Shown: piece by piece, positions 43,739 through 56,790 of the stretch
How the letters are laid out: each line of letters begins with the position of its first letter
How positions within the stretch are numbered: position 1 is the first letter of the stretch
From: Papaver somniferum
Lineage: Eukaryota; Streptophyta; Magnoliopsida; Ranunculales; Papaveraceae
Direction of reading: 5' to 3'
DNA length: 64,000 bases
NCBI RefSeq assembly: GCF_003573695.1
Contig: NC_039361.1
Span: forward strand, 97,032,279 to 97,096,278
Position numbers and translations under genes: made by a program
The notes under the pieces: generated by a model
Told to the model about the DNA's origin: nothing
Databases searched by the model: none
The model's input: only the letters and a program-made list of their open reading frames with translations

Positions 43739-44402
43739 ACCAGCAGTGGTGAACTCCATCTCCATTAAGCCTCTGCTGATTTTCTTAATCCTTCTTCTCC
43801 AAAAATCTCTAACTCCATCTTCCTACTTGGATTTCTCTCTAATTTATGTTTGTAACCCCCATTTCTTTTCTCCCTCTTTCATTTATAAGCCATACGATAG
43901 TTCCCATATTAATACTACACCTATTAATAATAATAAATCATATTTTTTTTTTCTTTTCATTTTCTATTAATCAAAATATTTATTTTATTATTTATTAGTT
44001 TTTCTATTTCCACCAGAACATATAGCCTTTCTGGTTTAATCAAGCCACCTATGCTAAGGCCAAGTAATAACAACCTAAGCCACAAGTTTAACTAATTCGG
44101 GTATAACCCGATCCGAAGCAGTAAATAAAAATATAATATATTACATTCTACCAGCCTTAAAAGAAATTTCATCCCGAAATTTAGAAAATACGTATAACCT
44201 AAAAATTCACATAATATAAATAATATTGTAAGCAACATGACAATTCGATCCAGCGTACAATTAACAATTCATATAGATTTCAAAAAGCCATAATACAACT
44301 TTTAAGATGAAGCAAGCAATACAACACTCAAATCAGACAAGCATGCATAGAAACATATGAAACAATTTATTTACGGTCCCATTTAAGATCTAAAGCCTAG
44401 AG
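43739..44402. other. Remnant LTR sequence without genes
   Basis: End of the TTCACC array, then CT-rich and A/T-rich sequence with an internal TAATAATAA stretch. No ORF of note. Confidence 0.5.
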
Positions 44403-45385
44403 CTCTGATACCAACTTGTAACATAACGAGTTCAGGACCAGGGTCAAACCCGTATGGAGCTCCGAACTCAAAGCGTTACCGGTCGGAACGAGACTTACAC
44501 ATATATTTATTCTTTCTATTTGCTTTTACACCAAAACATAATTGAAACTTTTGTACATAAATTGAAGCATATGAAATACATTAAACATAGTTCAAAAAAA
44601 ATTCAACTAAATATTTTTTTTAATTCAATTTACGCTTCAAGCAATACAAGAAAATAATGCTATTATTAAGCTACTCATTTCTAGCTTCCACTTCCAACTT
44701 CCATAAATCTGCAAGGAATGTCAAATGGCAGCTCTGTTAGAGCATTGCTCGGTCGAACTCGCATGCGTTGCTATTTCAAGTATGTTTGTCAATGTTAGTG
44801 ATCAAAACTAGAAGTCTTGATTTCTAGTCTATTATAGCTAAGTCTCGGACTAAGATAGAAAGTGGAGTTAAGCTCAAGGACTTCATGGTGATTCATCATA
44901 CAAGTAGAAGAACTACTCAAGGAACCGGTGCAACTTCTCGACAAAAAGGTATGTGAAGACTTGAACTTATCTCTCACTCAAAAGTCTATCTACTCTATCT
45001 CCTACTCTCTAAGACAAGAAGTCGTATGCTATATATATAGACTTGGATTATACACATTTGGTATTTCGAGCCGAGTATACCTCGCCTATCTATATCACGA
45101 AATATGTGTTGGAAAGCTTTTCGCTTCGATCAAATTTATCTTTACCATGTGACGAAAGTCATGATATGTTTCAATCATCTTGAAAATTGCTTTGACGAGA
45201 AATGGTGTAACAACTATATAACGTCCTCTAAGAATGTTTCAATGATTGAAATGAGAGTTTAGATTACATAACCAATGGTGGACATAAGCATTATTGTAGA
45301 AACACATTTATGTATAAGTCTTATTCCTTGAACCGAAGTTTGCGAACTTTGTTGATCAAGAGAACCGGAAGAATGGCGTGAGCCA

Positions 45386-45582
45386 AGTCCGCGAACTCAG
45401 TCTGCGAACTTCCGAAGTTCTCAAACCCGGGAATTTCTGTTGGAGTTGAAAAACTACTTGCGTAAACATAAGTCCGCGAACCCAGTCTGCGAACCGGTGA
45501 AGTTCTCATATCCGAGAATTTCTGCTGGAGTTTGTAAACTCTGCCCGGTAACTTAAGTCTGCAAACCTAGTCTGCGAACTTG
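45386..45582 (+). repeat. Repeated AGTCCGCGAAC-like motifs in LTR-B
   Basis: Six copies of AGTC(C/T)GC(G/A)AAC lie in three pairs near 45386, 45470 and 45556, separated by TTCTGCTGGAGTT-type spacers. The same arrangement occurs in the other long LTR-B copies (27.43 and 33.87 kb). It lies about half a kilobase upstream of the TATA-box position. Confidence 0.75.
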
Positions 45583-47019
45583 AGAAGGTTATATATCTGA
45601 AGATTATTTCTGAACTTAAACTTAAAAAGACTAAGGAATGCAGTTTGCAAACCGTGGCTATAAAAGTTCATGAACCGATTCAAGTGAATCAAATAATCTT
45701 TGCTTCAATTGTTTCTTGTGTAGTACATAATATTTCCTTGCAATTGAACAACTTTCTAACTAGTTCATTTGAAGTCATTTGAACTAGTTATAGTGAAGAA
45801 GAACATGGTTGATATGAAATGCTCATATGGCTAACCTTTTGGTTAACTATTGTTGAACCAACAAGTGCATACGTTTGGGTACGGTTAACAAACCTAGAAG
45901 CGTGCATTGTCAAGTGTGTGTAACAAGCTAAGTTTTCGATCTAACGGTTGAGAAATATTAGCTTGAATCTAAATCAGGGTTTCATCTAACGGTGAATATT
46001 GAATGCTTTGTTACTAAGCTTACATTGATTGCAAACCCTGATTTGAAAGACTATATGAAGGAGACATCTAGTATTGTGCAAAACTAATCCCCACACCTTA
46101 CATGTGATACTAGTTTGCGTACTAGAGTCGATTCTCCTTTAACCTTTGGTTTTCTTCTTCTAAAACCAGGTTAATGACTTAAAGACTTCATTGGGATTAT
46201 GAAGCCAGACCGATACTACTTTTATCGTAGTTGTGTGATCTGATCTTGCATCTTCTATCATACGAGTACAATCAGATTGATTGGCTTGAGATTGATATCT
46301 CCTATAGGCAAGATATAACAAGAAATCACAAACATCTTCGTCACATTGTTTGTGATTCCGCAACATCTTGTTTCGCTACCATACGATTAAGATTGTTGTG
46401 AGGTGATTGATAACTCTAGGATGTTCTTCGGGAATATAAGACCGGATTATCAATTGGGTCCTGTTCACCTTGGTTATTATCAAAAGATGGAACAAAACCT
46501 TCAGGGTTTATCTATGGGAGACACTTTGATCCTTTGATAGACTTGTCGTGTGAGACAGATTTGTTTATTGTCAAAGCCTGCGATTTTGGGTCGTATCAAC
46601 TCTTAGTTGTGGGTGAGATCAGCTAAGGGAATCAAGTGCGCAGTATCCTGCTGGGATCACAGGCGTTGGAGCATAACTGTACCTTGGATCAGTGGGAGAT
46701 TTATTGGGGTTCAACTACAGTCCAGTCCGAAGTTAGCTTGGAGTAAGCTAGTGTCAATAGCGGCTTAATACAGTGTGTGTTCAATATGGACTAGGTCCTA
46801 AGGTTTTTTTGCATTTGCGGTTTCCTCATTAACAAAATTTATGGTGTCTGTGTTATTTCAATTTCCCCATTATATTGTTTTGTCTTTATAATTGAAATAA
46901 TACAGGTTGTGCGTTCGATCATCAATTAGAGTAATCCAACCTTTGGTTGTTGATTGTCATTGATTGATCCTTGGATATTGGTCTTTGGTACCATCCAAGT
47001 TATTCCTTGCATTGGATTA

Positions 47020-48511
47020 TGATAGACACATTTTTGTGTCCGATTTGTCCCGATTTTATATATTGTTGGGGCTCATTTTTGTATTTATTATGGTGTTTTA
47101 TTTATTTGTAGGTGTTTTTGGCCAATAAACATTTTTGGAAAAAATTGGCTCGAAAAGTTGTCGGAAAGCACCCGGAGGACATTTGCTATTCGGACCCCTA
47201 CTCTGGATAAGGGGCAACCATCTTCAACATTTCAAAAACCAGGATTTTGGCGGGAAACTAGGTGCAGTGAAGAACAATTTTGGCAATCGTGATTTGGAAG
47301 AGTTTGAGGTCGATTAAACCTCTGATTTTCATAGGATAGACTTCTTATCGGTCTAGTAATCTGATATGGGTGTTTAAATCGATTAGACTGGGATCAATCG
47401 ACGGATTTTTCTCACAACAGAAAATATGGAAAGTCAGGTGTGTGACCTGTTTTAGGGAATTTTAGAGAGATTAAAGTGTTGTAAACCTTCCCAAAGATTT
47501 GTATCTATCTAAGGAAGAGTTTAGAATAAAAAGGAAAGCTCAGAAACGCGTAGAAATTCTAAAACAAGAAATTTCCGCAACTTGGCCGTGAAGAGAAGGA
47601 AAGAGATTTTGGAAGATTTGGGAGAGATTTAATCGGTATTTTTGATATAAATAGATGTCTTGGGTCATATAGAACAGGTGTCGAGAGTTTGGGAACCTAA
47701 GGAGATCCAGAGAAGAAGAAATCAGAGCTTTACCAAACTCTGTTTCTGCTGCTGCTGCTGCTGAAGAGGAAGAACGCGAAGAACATTGGCGCACAGGAAA
47801 CAGTCGCAGAACAGTGTCGTTGTTTAACAGCTGGAGAACATTAAGCTGTGCAGGGCAGTCGTATTCTAGGGTCTTAAAATCAGCGACAAAGCAACAGTTT
47901 TTCTGTAACAGTTCCATTGTAACAGCTATTTTGCAACACCAATACACTGTTGCAAACAGTCTGTGTTATTACTTTTCACTCTTTTAATCATCTTTTGAGG
48001 CAACAAACCACATATTTGAGATCATGATTAATATGAGGAGCTAACACCCCATTGCTGAGGCGATAGAGGAAGCTATTTTTTTCCAACAAAAAGTGGTATA
48101 TTCTATTTTATCTTTTTATTTGCAATAATTATATGATTATTTGCCTTGAACTATTATTGAATATGATTTTTATTTGAGTGATTGTGATCTATTTTGATGG
48201 AGTATGCTTAGTTTTAAGACTTTTGATGCTTCATACTTGGTATTTACAATTATTACTTTTGAAAATCTACTTGTTGCAATATTTTAGAATCAAATTAAAC
48301 AAGAAAATTGCATAAATATAAGTATTGGTTTAATCACTTTGAACTTGGAAAATAGTGGAATCTTAGCCTCAGTGTTTCTTTTAGTATTGATATCATCTTT
48401 GATTGAGTTTGCTATAATTTTTAGTGAGTTTTCTATTTTAATATTAGAATTTAAGTCTAATTAATATCCTTCACAAGTCTGAGAATCGAACCACTTTTAC
48501 CACTATCTACA
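47020..48511 (+). repeat. 5' LTR of the Athila-like element
   Basis: 1492 bp. TATA box TATAAATAG at 47646. A (CTG)5-type microsatellite at 47747-47763 is missing from the copy at 58.8 kb. Confidence 0.93.
47646..47654 (+). promoter_or_regulatory. TATA box of the Athila-like LTR
   Basis: TATAAATAG, conserved in the copy near 58.68 kb. Confidence 0.65.
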
Positions 48512-48522
48512 AATCACATCAA

Positions 48523-48542
48523 TTTTTGGCGCCGCCGACGAC
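48523..48542 (+). promoter_or_regulatory. Primer-binding site of the Athila-like element
   Basis: TTTTTGGCGCCGCCGACGAC resembles the Athila site TGGCGCCGTTGCC. It sits 15 bases after the LTR end rather than directly next to it. Confidence 0.65.
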
Positions 48543-49597
48543 TTGTTTTAGGGTTTTAGATTTATTTATTTATTTTTATTTTTTTTTTGTCCTTTTTTAT
48601 GTTTTTGGGTATTTATCTTGTGTCTACAGGTTCTGGATCATAAAGAAAATTGAGCCAAGGAGTTTGGTGATTTCATAAAGACTTGGAGCTAAAGATTAAA
48701 GCAAAAAGAACAGAAAAGAAGACAATTTTTTTTAGACAATTTTAGTTTAGGGTTTGTTTATTTTTTTAAAAAAAAACTGTATTAGGGTTTATTATTTTGT
48801 AATTTTTCTTTATTTTTTGGACTTTTGGACTTTGGGACATTATTTTTTTTATTACCCTACGGAAGGGTACTTTAAATATAAACTGTTTGCAGAGAAGGAG
48901 GACAATTACGATATTGTCTCTGCACCTTGGGTTCGTACACTAGACATCGGAGTCAGTGGCCCGAGTCGACTACAACCGATTCATCCCCCGTCTGGAACGG
49001 GAGGTAAGATTCTAAACACTCGCGAATCCCCTGTCAGCGAGTTACTGGACTCCTTCGTATGCATATATGTTGAGGACTGAATACGACATTTATTTTTCTA
49101 GTAAAGGGCAAGGCCTGGCCATACAAGATAAGGGTTCGGATTTCATCACCGTTCTCTTCTTGCCCGCTTTAGGAACACGTAACCTACGCGAACCTAAGCC
49201 TAAAATTTTGACTAGAACGAGACCGATAGGGTAACGAGCTTAACAGGAAAGTCATTCGAAAAATATTGGTTACTCTTTTAAGCATACTTCGAAGTTCTTG
49301 ACGGTTTCTGTAAGTTGAATGCGTGACTGCGCCGCCTTGTAATACCGGTGAGGCCTTGGGTATCAAAGCTCCACCGAGCTTCCCTCGCCTCTATTCAACT
49401 TACGTTAACTCGGATTGATTCCAGAGGGGTTTGCTTAAATTGTAACGAATTCCCGTTCGAAGGATTAGAAGCTGGTCTAGAAACAATCTAAGTGGAGCCA
49501 TCATGCTTTTTGTTTGCTAGAAATCAATAGGTTTGATTTGGTTGAGTCGGCCTTGATCTGTGTTTGCTTACCCTTCCAATTTAGAAAATTCTATTGT
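48543..49597 (+). other. Long leader of the Athila-like element
   Basis: About 1.05 kb without a conserved ORF. The part 48900-49500 is less AT-rich than its surroundings and may hold RNA structure for packaging. Confidence 0.55.
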
Positions 49598-50832
49598 ATG
49601 CCTGAACGTAAAAGAGACGCACTAGGTAGATTTGTTAAAGAGAAACCTAGTAGTTCGAAGCGTCTCGATTACCTTAATCTAGAAAGTCCGACTTTTGAAG
49701 AGTCTGTTTTTGAACGTTCTTTGACTGAGGAGAGAATCCTGTTGCTCCGATAGCGCCAGAAATGGCAACTTTGAAAGCTTTGTTGAATCCAACTAGGACT
49801 ACCGTCCTTCGTGTATTAAGTTAGCTGAAACGGAGGCACCCTATGAACTGAAACCTGGGACCTTACAGATGCTCCCAATCTTTTTAGGGAAAGAAAATGA
49901 AAACCCTTATTACCATGTTAGGGATTTTGAGGAAATTTGTAGTACTCTAAGAATTAGAGGCTTAGATGATGATGCTTTGAAACTTAGGTTATTCCCATTT
50001 TCCCTGAAAGATAAGGCCAAGTCGTGGCTGTATAGTTTGGACTCCGAGTCAATTGAGACATATGAACAACTTACATCTGCCTTTTTCAATAAGTTTTTCC
50101 CTAGGCACAAAACATCGTCTATTAGGACGCAAATATGCACATTTTCACAACAAGAGGAGAATCTTTATATAGTATTTGGAAAGGTTCAATGATTTATTAT
50201 CCCAGTGTCCTCATCATGGTTTAGAAAAGGTTAGGCTAGTTCAGATCCTTTATGAGGGTTTAGATTATTCCACAACGACCATGGTTGAGTCTCTATGCAC
50301 TGGTGGATTTGAAAACCAAACTGTTGATGCGGCGATGGAATTTTTTAATGAAATCGCCGAAAAAACCCAGCAATGGGAAAATAGTAGGGCACCCCAGAAA
50401 ACAATTCTTTTAAGTAGAGGAAACGTTAATAGGGTAGAAGGAGGCTATGAATCAGATGCCAAAATTGCTGCTATAGCAAAAAGGTTAGAAGCCTTAGAAG
50501 TGGGCCAGACTAGTGGTAGAGTGGAGCCTTTTTGGGAAGGCCAGAATATTGAAGAGCAGGCCAATGCTCTTTATAATAACACTAGATTTGATAACCGTCA
50601 AAAGATTGACCCATATTCAGAAACCTATAATCCTGGTTGGAGAAACCATCCGAACCTTTCGTGGTCTAAGGGCCAAAGTCAAGGTCAGTTTAGTAATTCT
50701 AATGCTCCCCCAGGTTTTGGCTATACTAAGAATCCTTCAGGACTAGCTCAGTTTCAGAATCAGTCAGATAAGAAAATCCTAAGTTTAGAGGAATCTCTCG
50801 CCTTGTTAACTCAACAAACTGCAAAATTCTAG
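49598..50832 (+). pseudogene. Athila-like gag, frameshifted
   Basis: An N-terminal piece MPERKRDALGRFVKEK (49598-49753) is followed in other frames by the gag core: FSLKDKAKSWLYSLDSES, FFNKFFPRHKTSS, then after a shift near 50170 MERFNDLLSQCPHHGLE and MEFFNEIAEKTQQWE. This is the Athila gag pattern (RLFPFSL..KAKSWL ... F..LL..CPHHG). The frame stops at 50832, where related sequence continues downstream in the same register, so at least two shifts and a stop interrupt it. Confidence 0.9.
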
Positions 50833-50934
50833 TTATCCGTAGAACAGAGTCTACAAGCTAGTAACAAGATAGGACAAGAAAATAGTCAGGATATTTCCGA
50901 GTTAAAAACCCAGGTTGGTCTGATAAGTGATTCT

Positions 50935-52392
50935 TTGAGAGAAAAAGGTAAGTTTCCTAGTCAAACACAACCCAACCCTAGAGGAGTTCATGAATTAGGT
51001 GCAAAACCATCGAATCAATTGAATGCTGTTAGAACCCTTAGGAGTGGTAGAGTTGTAGACAATAAGGTAACCATGCCCGATAGTGAACATATTGTAGTTC
51101 ACCCCTCAAGATCTCACCTCTCAGAACCAGTAGCTGAACAGACTGATAAAGTTTCTGATGATGTGAATTCGGTTCCTGAAAGGTCTGATTTTAGGCCTAG
51201 AGCCCCATTTCCTCAACTATTAGTACCAACAAAGAAGGAATCAAACTTTAATGACATAGTGGAGGTTTTTAAGAAAGTTACCATAAACATTCCCTTATTA
51301 GATGCAATTAGGCAAATTCCTGCTTATGCCAAGTTCCTTAAGGATATGTGTACGCGAAAGCGAAAACTTAGCGTCCATAAGAAATCCTTTTTAGCTAGTC
51401 ACGTAAGTTCAATCATTCAGAACACCACAACTCCAAAGTACAAAGACCCGGGTTCTCCTACCATTGCTTGCACAATAGGTAACTTCCGGGTAAAAAAAAC
51501 TTTACTTGACTTAGGAGCCAGTGTGAACTTACTGCCATTCCATGTATACTTACAGCTAGGACTTGGTGAAATGCAACCTACTCAGATGACACTGCAGTTA
51601 GCTGATAGGTATGTTAAAATCCCTCGAGGTGTTATCGAGCATGTTCTTATTGAGGTCGACAAGTTTATTTATCCAGTGGATTTCGTGGTCCTAGATACCC
51701 AACCTGTCCCTGACCCAGAGAACCAGATACCTGTGATTTTAGGTCACCCATTTTTAGCTACGTCTAATGCGATCATTAACTGTCGGAATGGTGTGATGAG
51801 TTTATCTTTTGGTAATATAACTATGGAGATGAACATTTTTAATATCAGTAAGCAACCTCATGAGCTAGATGACACATGTGTTGAGGAGGTGAACATGATA
51901 GAAGCCTTAGTTCAGGAGTCATTACCAAACATCTTGTCTGAAGGCCCATTAGAAAGTTGTCTATCCCATTTTGGTTTAGATTTTGACGACGATAGAACTA
52001 TTGAACAAGTGAATTCTCTATTAGATTCTACCCCTGTGTTAGACACTGATAGATGGAAAGCTAGGTTCGAACCGTTACCAGTTTCTGAGACTACCCTAAT
52101 TCCTTCTTTAGAAGAGCCCCCAAAGTTGGACCTTAAACCACTACCCGATACTCTAAAGTATGTGTTTTTAGGCCCATCTGAGACTTTACCTGTAATTGTA
52201 GATTCCAATTTGGATAGTGATCAGGAAAGTAGGCTAGTAAATGTACTTCAAGACAATAAGGAAGCTTTAGGGTGGACTATAGCAGACATTAAGGGTATAA
52301 GTCCTACTGTGTGTATGCATCAGATTCATTTAGAGGAAGACTCCAAACCTTCTAGGGAGATGCAACGTCGACTGAACCCTAACATGAAATAG
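50935..52392 (+). pseudogene. Athila-like gag end and aspartic protease
   Basis: A 485-codon frame without ATG at its start. Residues 175-290 are the retropepsin: TLLDLGASVNLLPFHVY with the D-L-G-A-S form usual in Athila, and QIPVILGHPFLATSNAIIN as the second hallmark. The segment before it (PLLDAIRQIPAYAKFLKDMC) is the conserved Athila pre-protease block. The C-terminal part reaches into the RT N-terminus (CMHQIHLEEDSKP) and stops at TAG 52390, where homologues continue. Confidence 0.92.
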
Positions 52393-53009
52393 GTAGTTCG
52401 AAAAGAGGTGCTTAAGTTGTTAGATGCGGCTATTATTTACCCAAGAAATCAGGTATCACTGTAGTCCAGAATGATAATAATGAATTAATCCCAACCCGAG
52501 TGACCACGGGATGGCGTGTGTGTATTGGCTATAGTAAATTGAACAAGGTCACAAGGAAGGATCACTTTCCCCTTCCTTTTATCGACCAAATGCTAGAGCG
52601 ATTAGCTGGACATAGTCACTATTGCTTCTTAGATCTCTACTCCGGTTATAATCAGATCGTTATTGCCCTAGATGACCAAGAGAAAACCACTTTTACCTGT
52701 CCCTTTGGTACCTTTGCGTATATACGCATGCCTTTCGGGCTATGTAATGCCCCTGCAACTTTTCAGTGTTGTATGATGAGCATATTTTCTGATATGGTAG
52801 AACAGTTCTTAGAGGTCTTTATGGATGATTTTTCAGTGTTTGGTTCATCTTCCGATGAGTGCTTGCATCATTTGACATTAGTGTTGACTAGGTGTAAAGA
52901 AAAAACTTTAGTGCTTAATTGGGAAAAATGCCATTTCATGGTTAAGTCAGGAATTGTGTTAGGGCACATCGTCTCTTCAAAGGGTAGAGGTACACAAAGC
53001 CAAAGTTGA
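52393..53009 (+). pseudogene. Athila-like reverse transcriptase
   Basis: The main frame 52500-53009 has WRVCIGYSKLNKVTRKDHFP, FLDLYSGYNQI (motif A Asp), MPFGLCNAPATFQ and EVFMDDFSVFG, the F-M-D-D catalytic box. A short deletion near 52450 removed the block between IIYP and the VVQND stretch, and a stop lies just upstream at 52390. A frameshift near 52985 ends the frame before the connection domain. Confidence 0.92.
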
Positions 53010-53815
53010 CTTTATTAAGACTTTACAGGTCCCAAAAACCGTAAAAGATATTAGGTCATTCCTAGGGCATGCAGGTTTTTACCGTCGATTCATTGAGGAT
53101 TTTAGCTTGATTTCTAGACCTCTTTGCAATTTGCTTGCAAAATATGTTAAGTTTGTCTTTGATGATGCTTGTTTAGAGGCTTTTGAGAAGCTTAAAACTT
53201 TACTCACTACTGCCCTGATAGTTCAGGCACCTAACTGGAACCTACCCTTTGAGATTATGTGTGATTCTTCAGATTATGCTATAGGCGTCGTTTTAGGACA
53301 ACGAGAAAACAAATTACTTCATGTGATTTATTATGCTAGCAAAACTCTGAATGATGCCCAAATGAACTACACAACTACCGAGAAGGAACTTTTAGCCACC
53401 GTGTTTGCCTTGGATAAGTTTAGGTCCTACATATTAGGTTCTAAGATCATAATCTATACAGATCATGCTGCTTTGAAATACCTTTTATCTAAGAAGGATA
53501 CCAAACCTAGATTGATTAGATGGATCCTATTGTTACAGGAATTTCCCCCAGACATTAGAGACAAAAAGGGTGCAGAAAATGTAGTAACATACCACTTGTC
53601 TAGGCTAGTTGTTAGTTCCCCTAGTGATTCCCTTCCTATAAGGGACAGCTTTCCTGATGAACAATTGTTCTCTGTTTCCCAGTCACCTTGGTATGCAAAT
53701 ATAGTGAATTATCTTGTTACTGGACGAAACCCTCAACATTGGGGTAAGAAAGATCGTTCTAGGTTTTTAGCCGAGGTTAAGCATTTCTTTTGGGACGATC
53801 CTTATCTGTTAAGTA
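53010..53815 (+). pseudogene. Athila-like RT connection and RNase H
   Basis: [17 protein letters not shown] (RT thumb/connection) is followed by RNase [17 protein letters not shown] (Asp), [19 protein letters not shown] (Glu), [13 protein letters not shown] (Asp). The usual ADHLSRL end reads TYHLSRL, so the last catalytic Asp is Tyr. The frame shifts again near 53810. Confidence 0.9.
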
Positions 53816-54982
53816 TTGTCCGGACCAGATTATTAGGAGATGTGTATCTGAGAGTGAACAGTCTAGTATTATCTCCTTTTGTCATGAACATGCATGTGGG
53901 GGTCATTTTAGTGCTAAGAAGACTGCTGCTAAGATTTTGCATTGTGGATTTTACTGGCCTTCGTTGTTTAAAGATTCCCATAGTCATTGTGTTTCTTGTG
54001 AGCGTTGCCAGAAGTTAGGAACCATTTCCCGTAGAAATATGATGCCTTTGAACCCTATTTTAGTGATTGAGGTCTTTGATATGTGGGGCATTGATTTTAT
54101 GGGTCCATTTCCTATTTCGTTTGGTTATCTTTACATACTTTTCGTTGTGGACTATGTGTCTAAATCGGTTGAGGCGGTTCCGTGTAAAACGAATGACCAC
54201 AGGGTCGTAGTCCAGTTTTTGAAAGAGAATATACTTACACGTTTTGGTACGCCGCGAGCTATAATTAGTGATGGAGGTTCACACTTTTGTAATAGACCGT
54301 TTGCTCTTTAATGAAACAATACGGTATTACCCATAATGTGGCAACCCCATATCACCCTCAGACTAGTGGTCAGGTAGAGGTTTCCAATAGGGAAATTAAA
54401 CGTATTCTAGAGAAAACAGTTAATCCAAATAGGAAAGACTGGTCGTCGAGGCTTACTGATGCCTTATGGGCTTACCTTACTGCGTTTAAGACACCCATTG
54501 GAATGTCACCTTATCGTTTAGTGTTTGGCAAGGCATGTCACCTTCCTGTTGAGTTAGAGCATCGAGCCTATTGGGCTATTAAGAACTTAAATTTTTCACT
54601 TGACAAGGCAGGAGCTCAAAGAAATCTTCAGCTCAATGAGTTAGACGAGATTCATAGAGATGCATACGATAGTGCTAAGGAGTATAAGAACAAAATGAAA
54701 CTTGTGCATGATAGGAATATTTTACGAAAGTCATTTTCTCCAAGTCAAAAAGTTATTCTGTACGACACTCGTTTGCATCTATTCCCCGGGAAGTTGCGCT
54801 CTCAGTGGACCGGTCCTTTTGTGGTCCGTACTGTTTCTCCTCATGGCGCTGTTGAGATTGAGACACCAGATGGTAGTAGTTCTTTGAAGGTTAACGGTCA
54901 GCGATTGAAGACCTTTTTTGAGCCTTTTCCTACAGGTGATGTTGAGGAGGTCCTTCTGGAGGACCTTGTTTACCTTGATTGA
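53790..54982 (+). pseudogene. Athila-like integrase, one frameshift
   Basis: The zinc-binding domain keeps HEHACGGH and CVSCERC. The catalytic core keeps all three acids: WGIDFMGPF, IISDGGSHF and, after a frameshift near 54305, [14 protein letters not shown]. The C-terminal part ([31 protein letters not shown]) is typical for Athila. Apart from the single shift the domain set is complete. Confidence 0.93.
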
Positions 54983-55502
54983 CCATCGAGGCGATTTTGT
55001 ATATTGTATAATATTTTTGTAGGTTTTTGGTTACACTTCACCCAGGAACTATCTTTCCGACTTCTCTCTTTACTATTTCCTCATGTTACTTATATTTTTT
55101 TGGTACTGTTCTTTGATTAGAAACATTGAGGACAATGTTAGATTTAAGTTTGGGGGTGGGGTAGAAATTTTTGTTACCTTTTCGTTGCAATAAATAAACT
55201 CCAGAGCCTAGAAATTTATCCCTATTAAGGATGGCACTAACCAATCTAAGTGGATGGAAGCATTTTGGTTGTAAGAGTTGAGGAACCAATCTGACTAGAT
55301 GGAAACATCTAGAGAGTCTATTCATAAAAGCACAGAGCTCAGGTGTTAGAAATAACATGATAGTTTCACCATATATCGTTGAGTCCTTTTCACTTCTGTT
55401 TTTATTTTGTTTTATTTTTAAACTATGCTTCTCTAAGTGATTAGGTGGGGCTCACGATTCAAGTTGTTACCAATGCTAGGGTGAATTAGAGTGATCGAGA
55501 TA

Positions 55503-55543
<41 letters not shown>

Positions 55544-56222
55544 GAGACCAGACCATCAGACCAACTGGAATAAATTCAATAAAGTCGACCACTGGAACCC
55601 TTGTATATGCCAGTTGTGTTTACCTAGAGTTAGGATTATCGACCACTGGTACCCTTGTATATGCCAGTGTGTTGATATAAGTCAGACCGGTATCTCAGTC
55701 CATTAGGATAGGTTCATTTTGGCGGAGGCCTTCAGACAGATATGAGAAACACCGTTCACCTAGTAAACATCAAAACCATCTATGTTTTTCTATATCCATC
55801 TTCTTGATCTATCCATGTGATTAGTTTTGACTCTGAATATTGATGTTCGTAGTGCGACTATCTAAGTAGAGCTCTGTCACTTCATATGAATTTTAGTATG
55901 CTTGAGTGCAAACTCGTGTACAACAATTAGAATTTCGCATCAGGGTACTTCCTCCTGTAGTCAATAAGTATGCCAACCAAGGAGATTCTTTAGTGCCTTC
56001 CAAGGTTCTGTGTAGATAGCTAGGGTCTGGAGTATAAAGGTTTTGTGGGTATACCTCTGGTAAGCCCTCCGGAGACAACACTCCGCCACTAGGGACACCT
56101 AGGGGTTTAAAGGATTATTGCATACGCTAAATGCAATCGACGATGCCTGCGACAGTGAGTTAGGATTTTATTTATATTTTATTTTTGCTCGAGGACTAGC
56201 AAATAATAGGTTTGGGGGTATT
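54983..56222 (+). other. 3' non-coding region of the Athila-like element
   Basis: No ORF2 or envelope-like ORF is left. It contains TTTGGGGGTGGGG near 55150, an A tract of about 30 bases (55504-55534), a duplicated phrase ACCCTTGTATATGCCAGT (about 55588 and 55648), and the polypurine tract AGGTTTGGGGGTATT next to the 3' LTR start at 56223. Confidence 0.65.
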
Positions 56223-56790
56223 TGATAGACACATTTTTGTGTCCGATTTGTCTTGATTCTATATATTGTTAGGGCTCATTTTTGTACTTATTATGGTGTT
56301 TTATTTATTTGTAGGTGTTTTTGGCCAATAAACATTTTTGGAAAAAATTGGCTCGAAAAGTTGTCGGAAAGCACCCGGAGGACATTTGCTACTCGGACCC
56401 CTACTCTGGATAAGGGGCAACCATCTTCAACATTTCAAAAACCAGGATTTTGGTGGGAAACTAGGTGCAGTGAAGAAAAGTTTTGGCAATCGTGATTTGG
56501 AGGAGTTTGAGGTCGATTAAAGCTCTGATTTTCATAGGATAGACTCCTTATGGGTCTAGGAATCTGATATGGGTGTTTAAATCGATTAGACTTGGCTCAA
56601 TCGACGGATTTTTCTCACAACAGAAAATATGAAAAGTCACGTGTGTGACCTGTTTTAGGGAATTTTAGAGAGATTAAAGCGTTGTAAACCTTCCCAAAGA
56701 TTTGTATCTATCTAAGGAAGAGTTTAGAATAAAAAGGAAAGCTCAAAAACACGTAGAAATTCTAAAACAAGAAATTGCTGCAACTTGCCA
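56223..56790 (+). repeat. First part of the Athila 3' LTR (start to mid-LTR)
   Basis: Begins TGATAGACACATTTTTG after the polypurine tract. It matches the first 570 or so bases of the 5' LTR, then stops at CAACTTGCCA, where family-B LTR sequence begins. Confidence 0.9.

Larger units (their letters stand above)
38149..44417 (-). mobile_element. Decayed minus-strand LTR-element remnant with tandem repeats
   Basis: Read on the minus strand, CGTTATGTTACAAG is followed by TTGGTATCAGAGCTC, a primer site at 44403-44417. GGGATGAAATTTC and a purine tract near 44150-44180 then run into TGTAATATATTA, a likely 3' LTR start ending on the + strand near 44148. This 3' LTR would carry a TATA-like sequence near 43886 and the TTCACC repeats. 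Only about 270 bp of internal sequence lies between. The element was hit by two LINEs and by a family-B element. Its outer ends are uncertain. Confidence 0.45.

Noticed and set aside
43746..43970. Small plus-strand ORF with a signal-peptide-like start
   Set aside because: Low-complexity CT-rich sequence within the LTR remnant, running into A/T microsatellite. No supporting homology.
55491..55706. Frame starting with poly-Lys
   Set aside because: Artefact of the A tract of about 30 bases in the Athila 3' non-coding region.
55893..56081. Possible antisense envelope-like ORF in the Athila element
   Set aside because: Only 62 codons, wrong strand for an envelope-like ORF2, no membrane segment.
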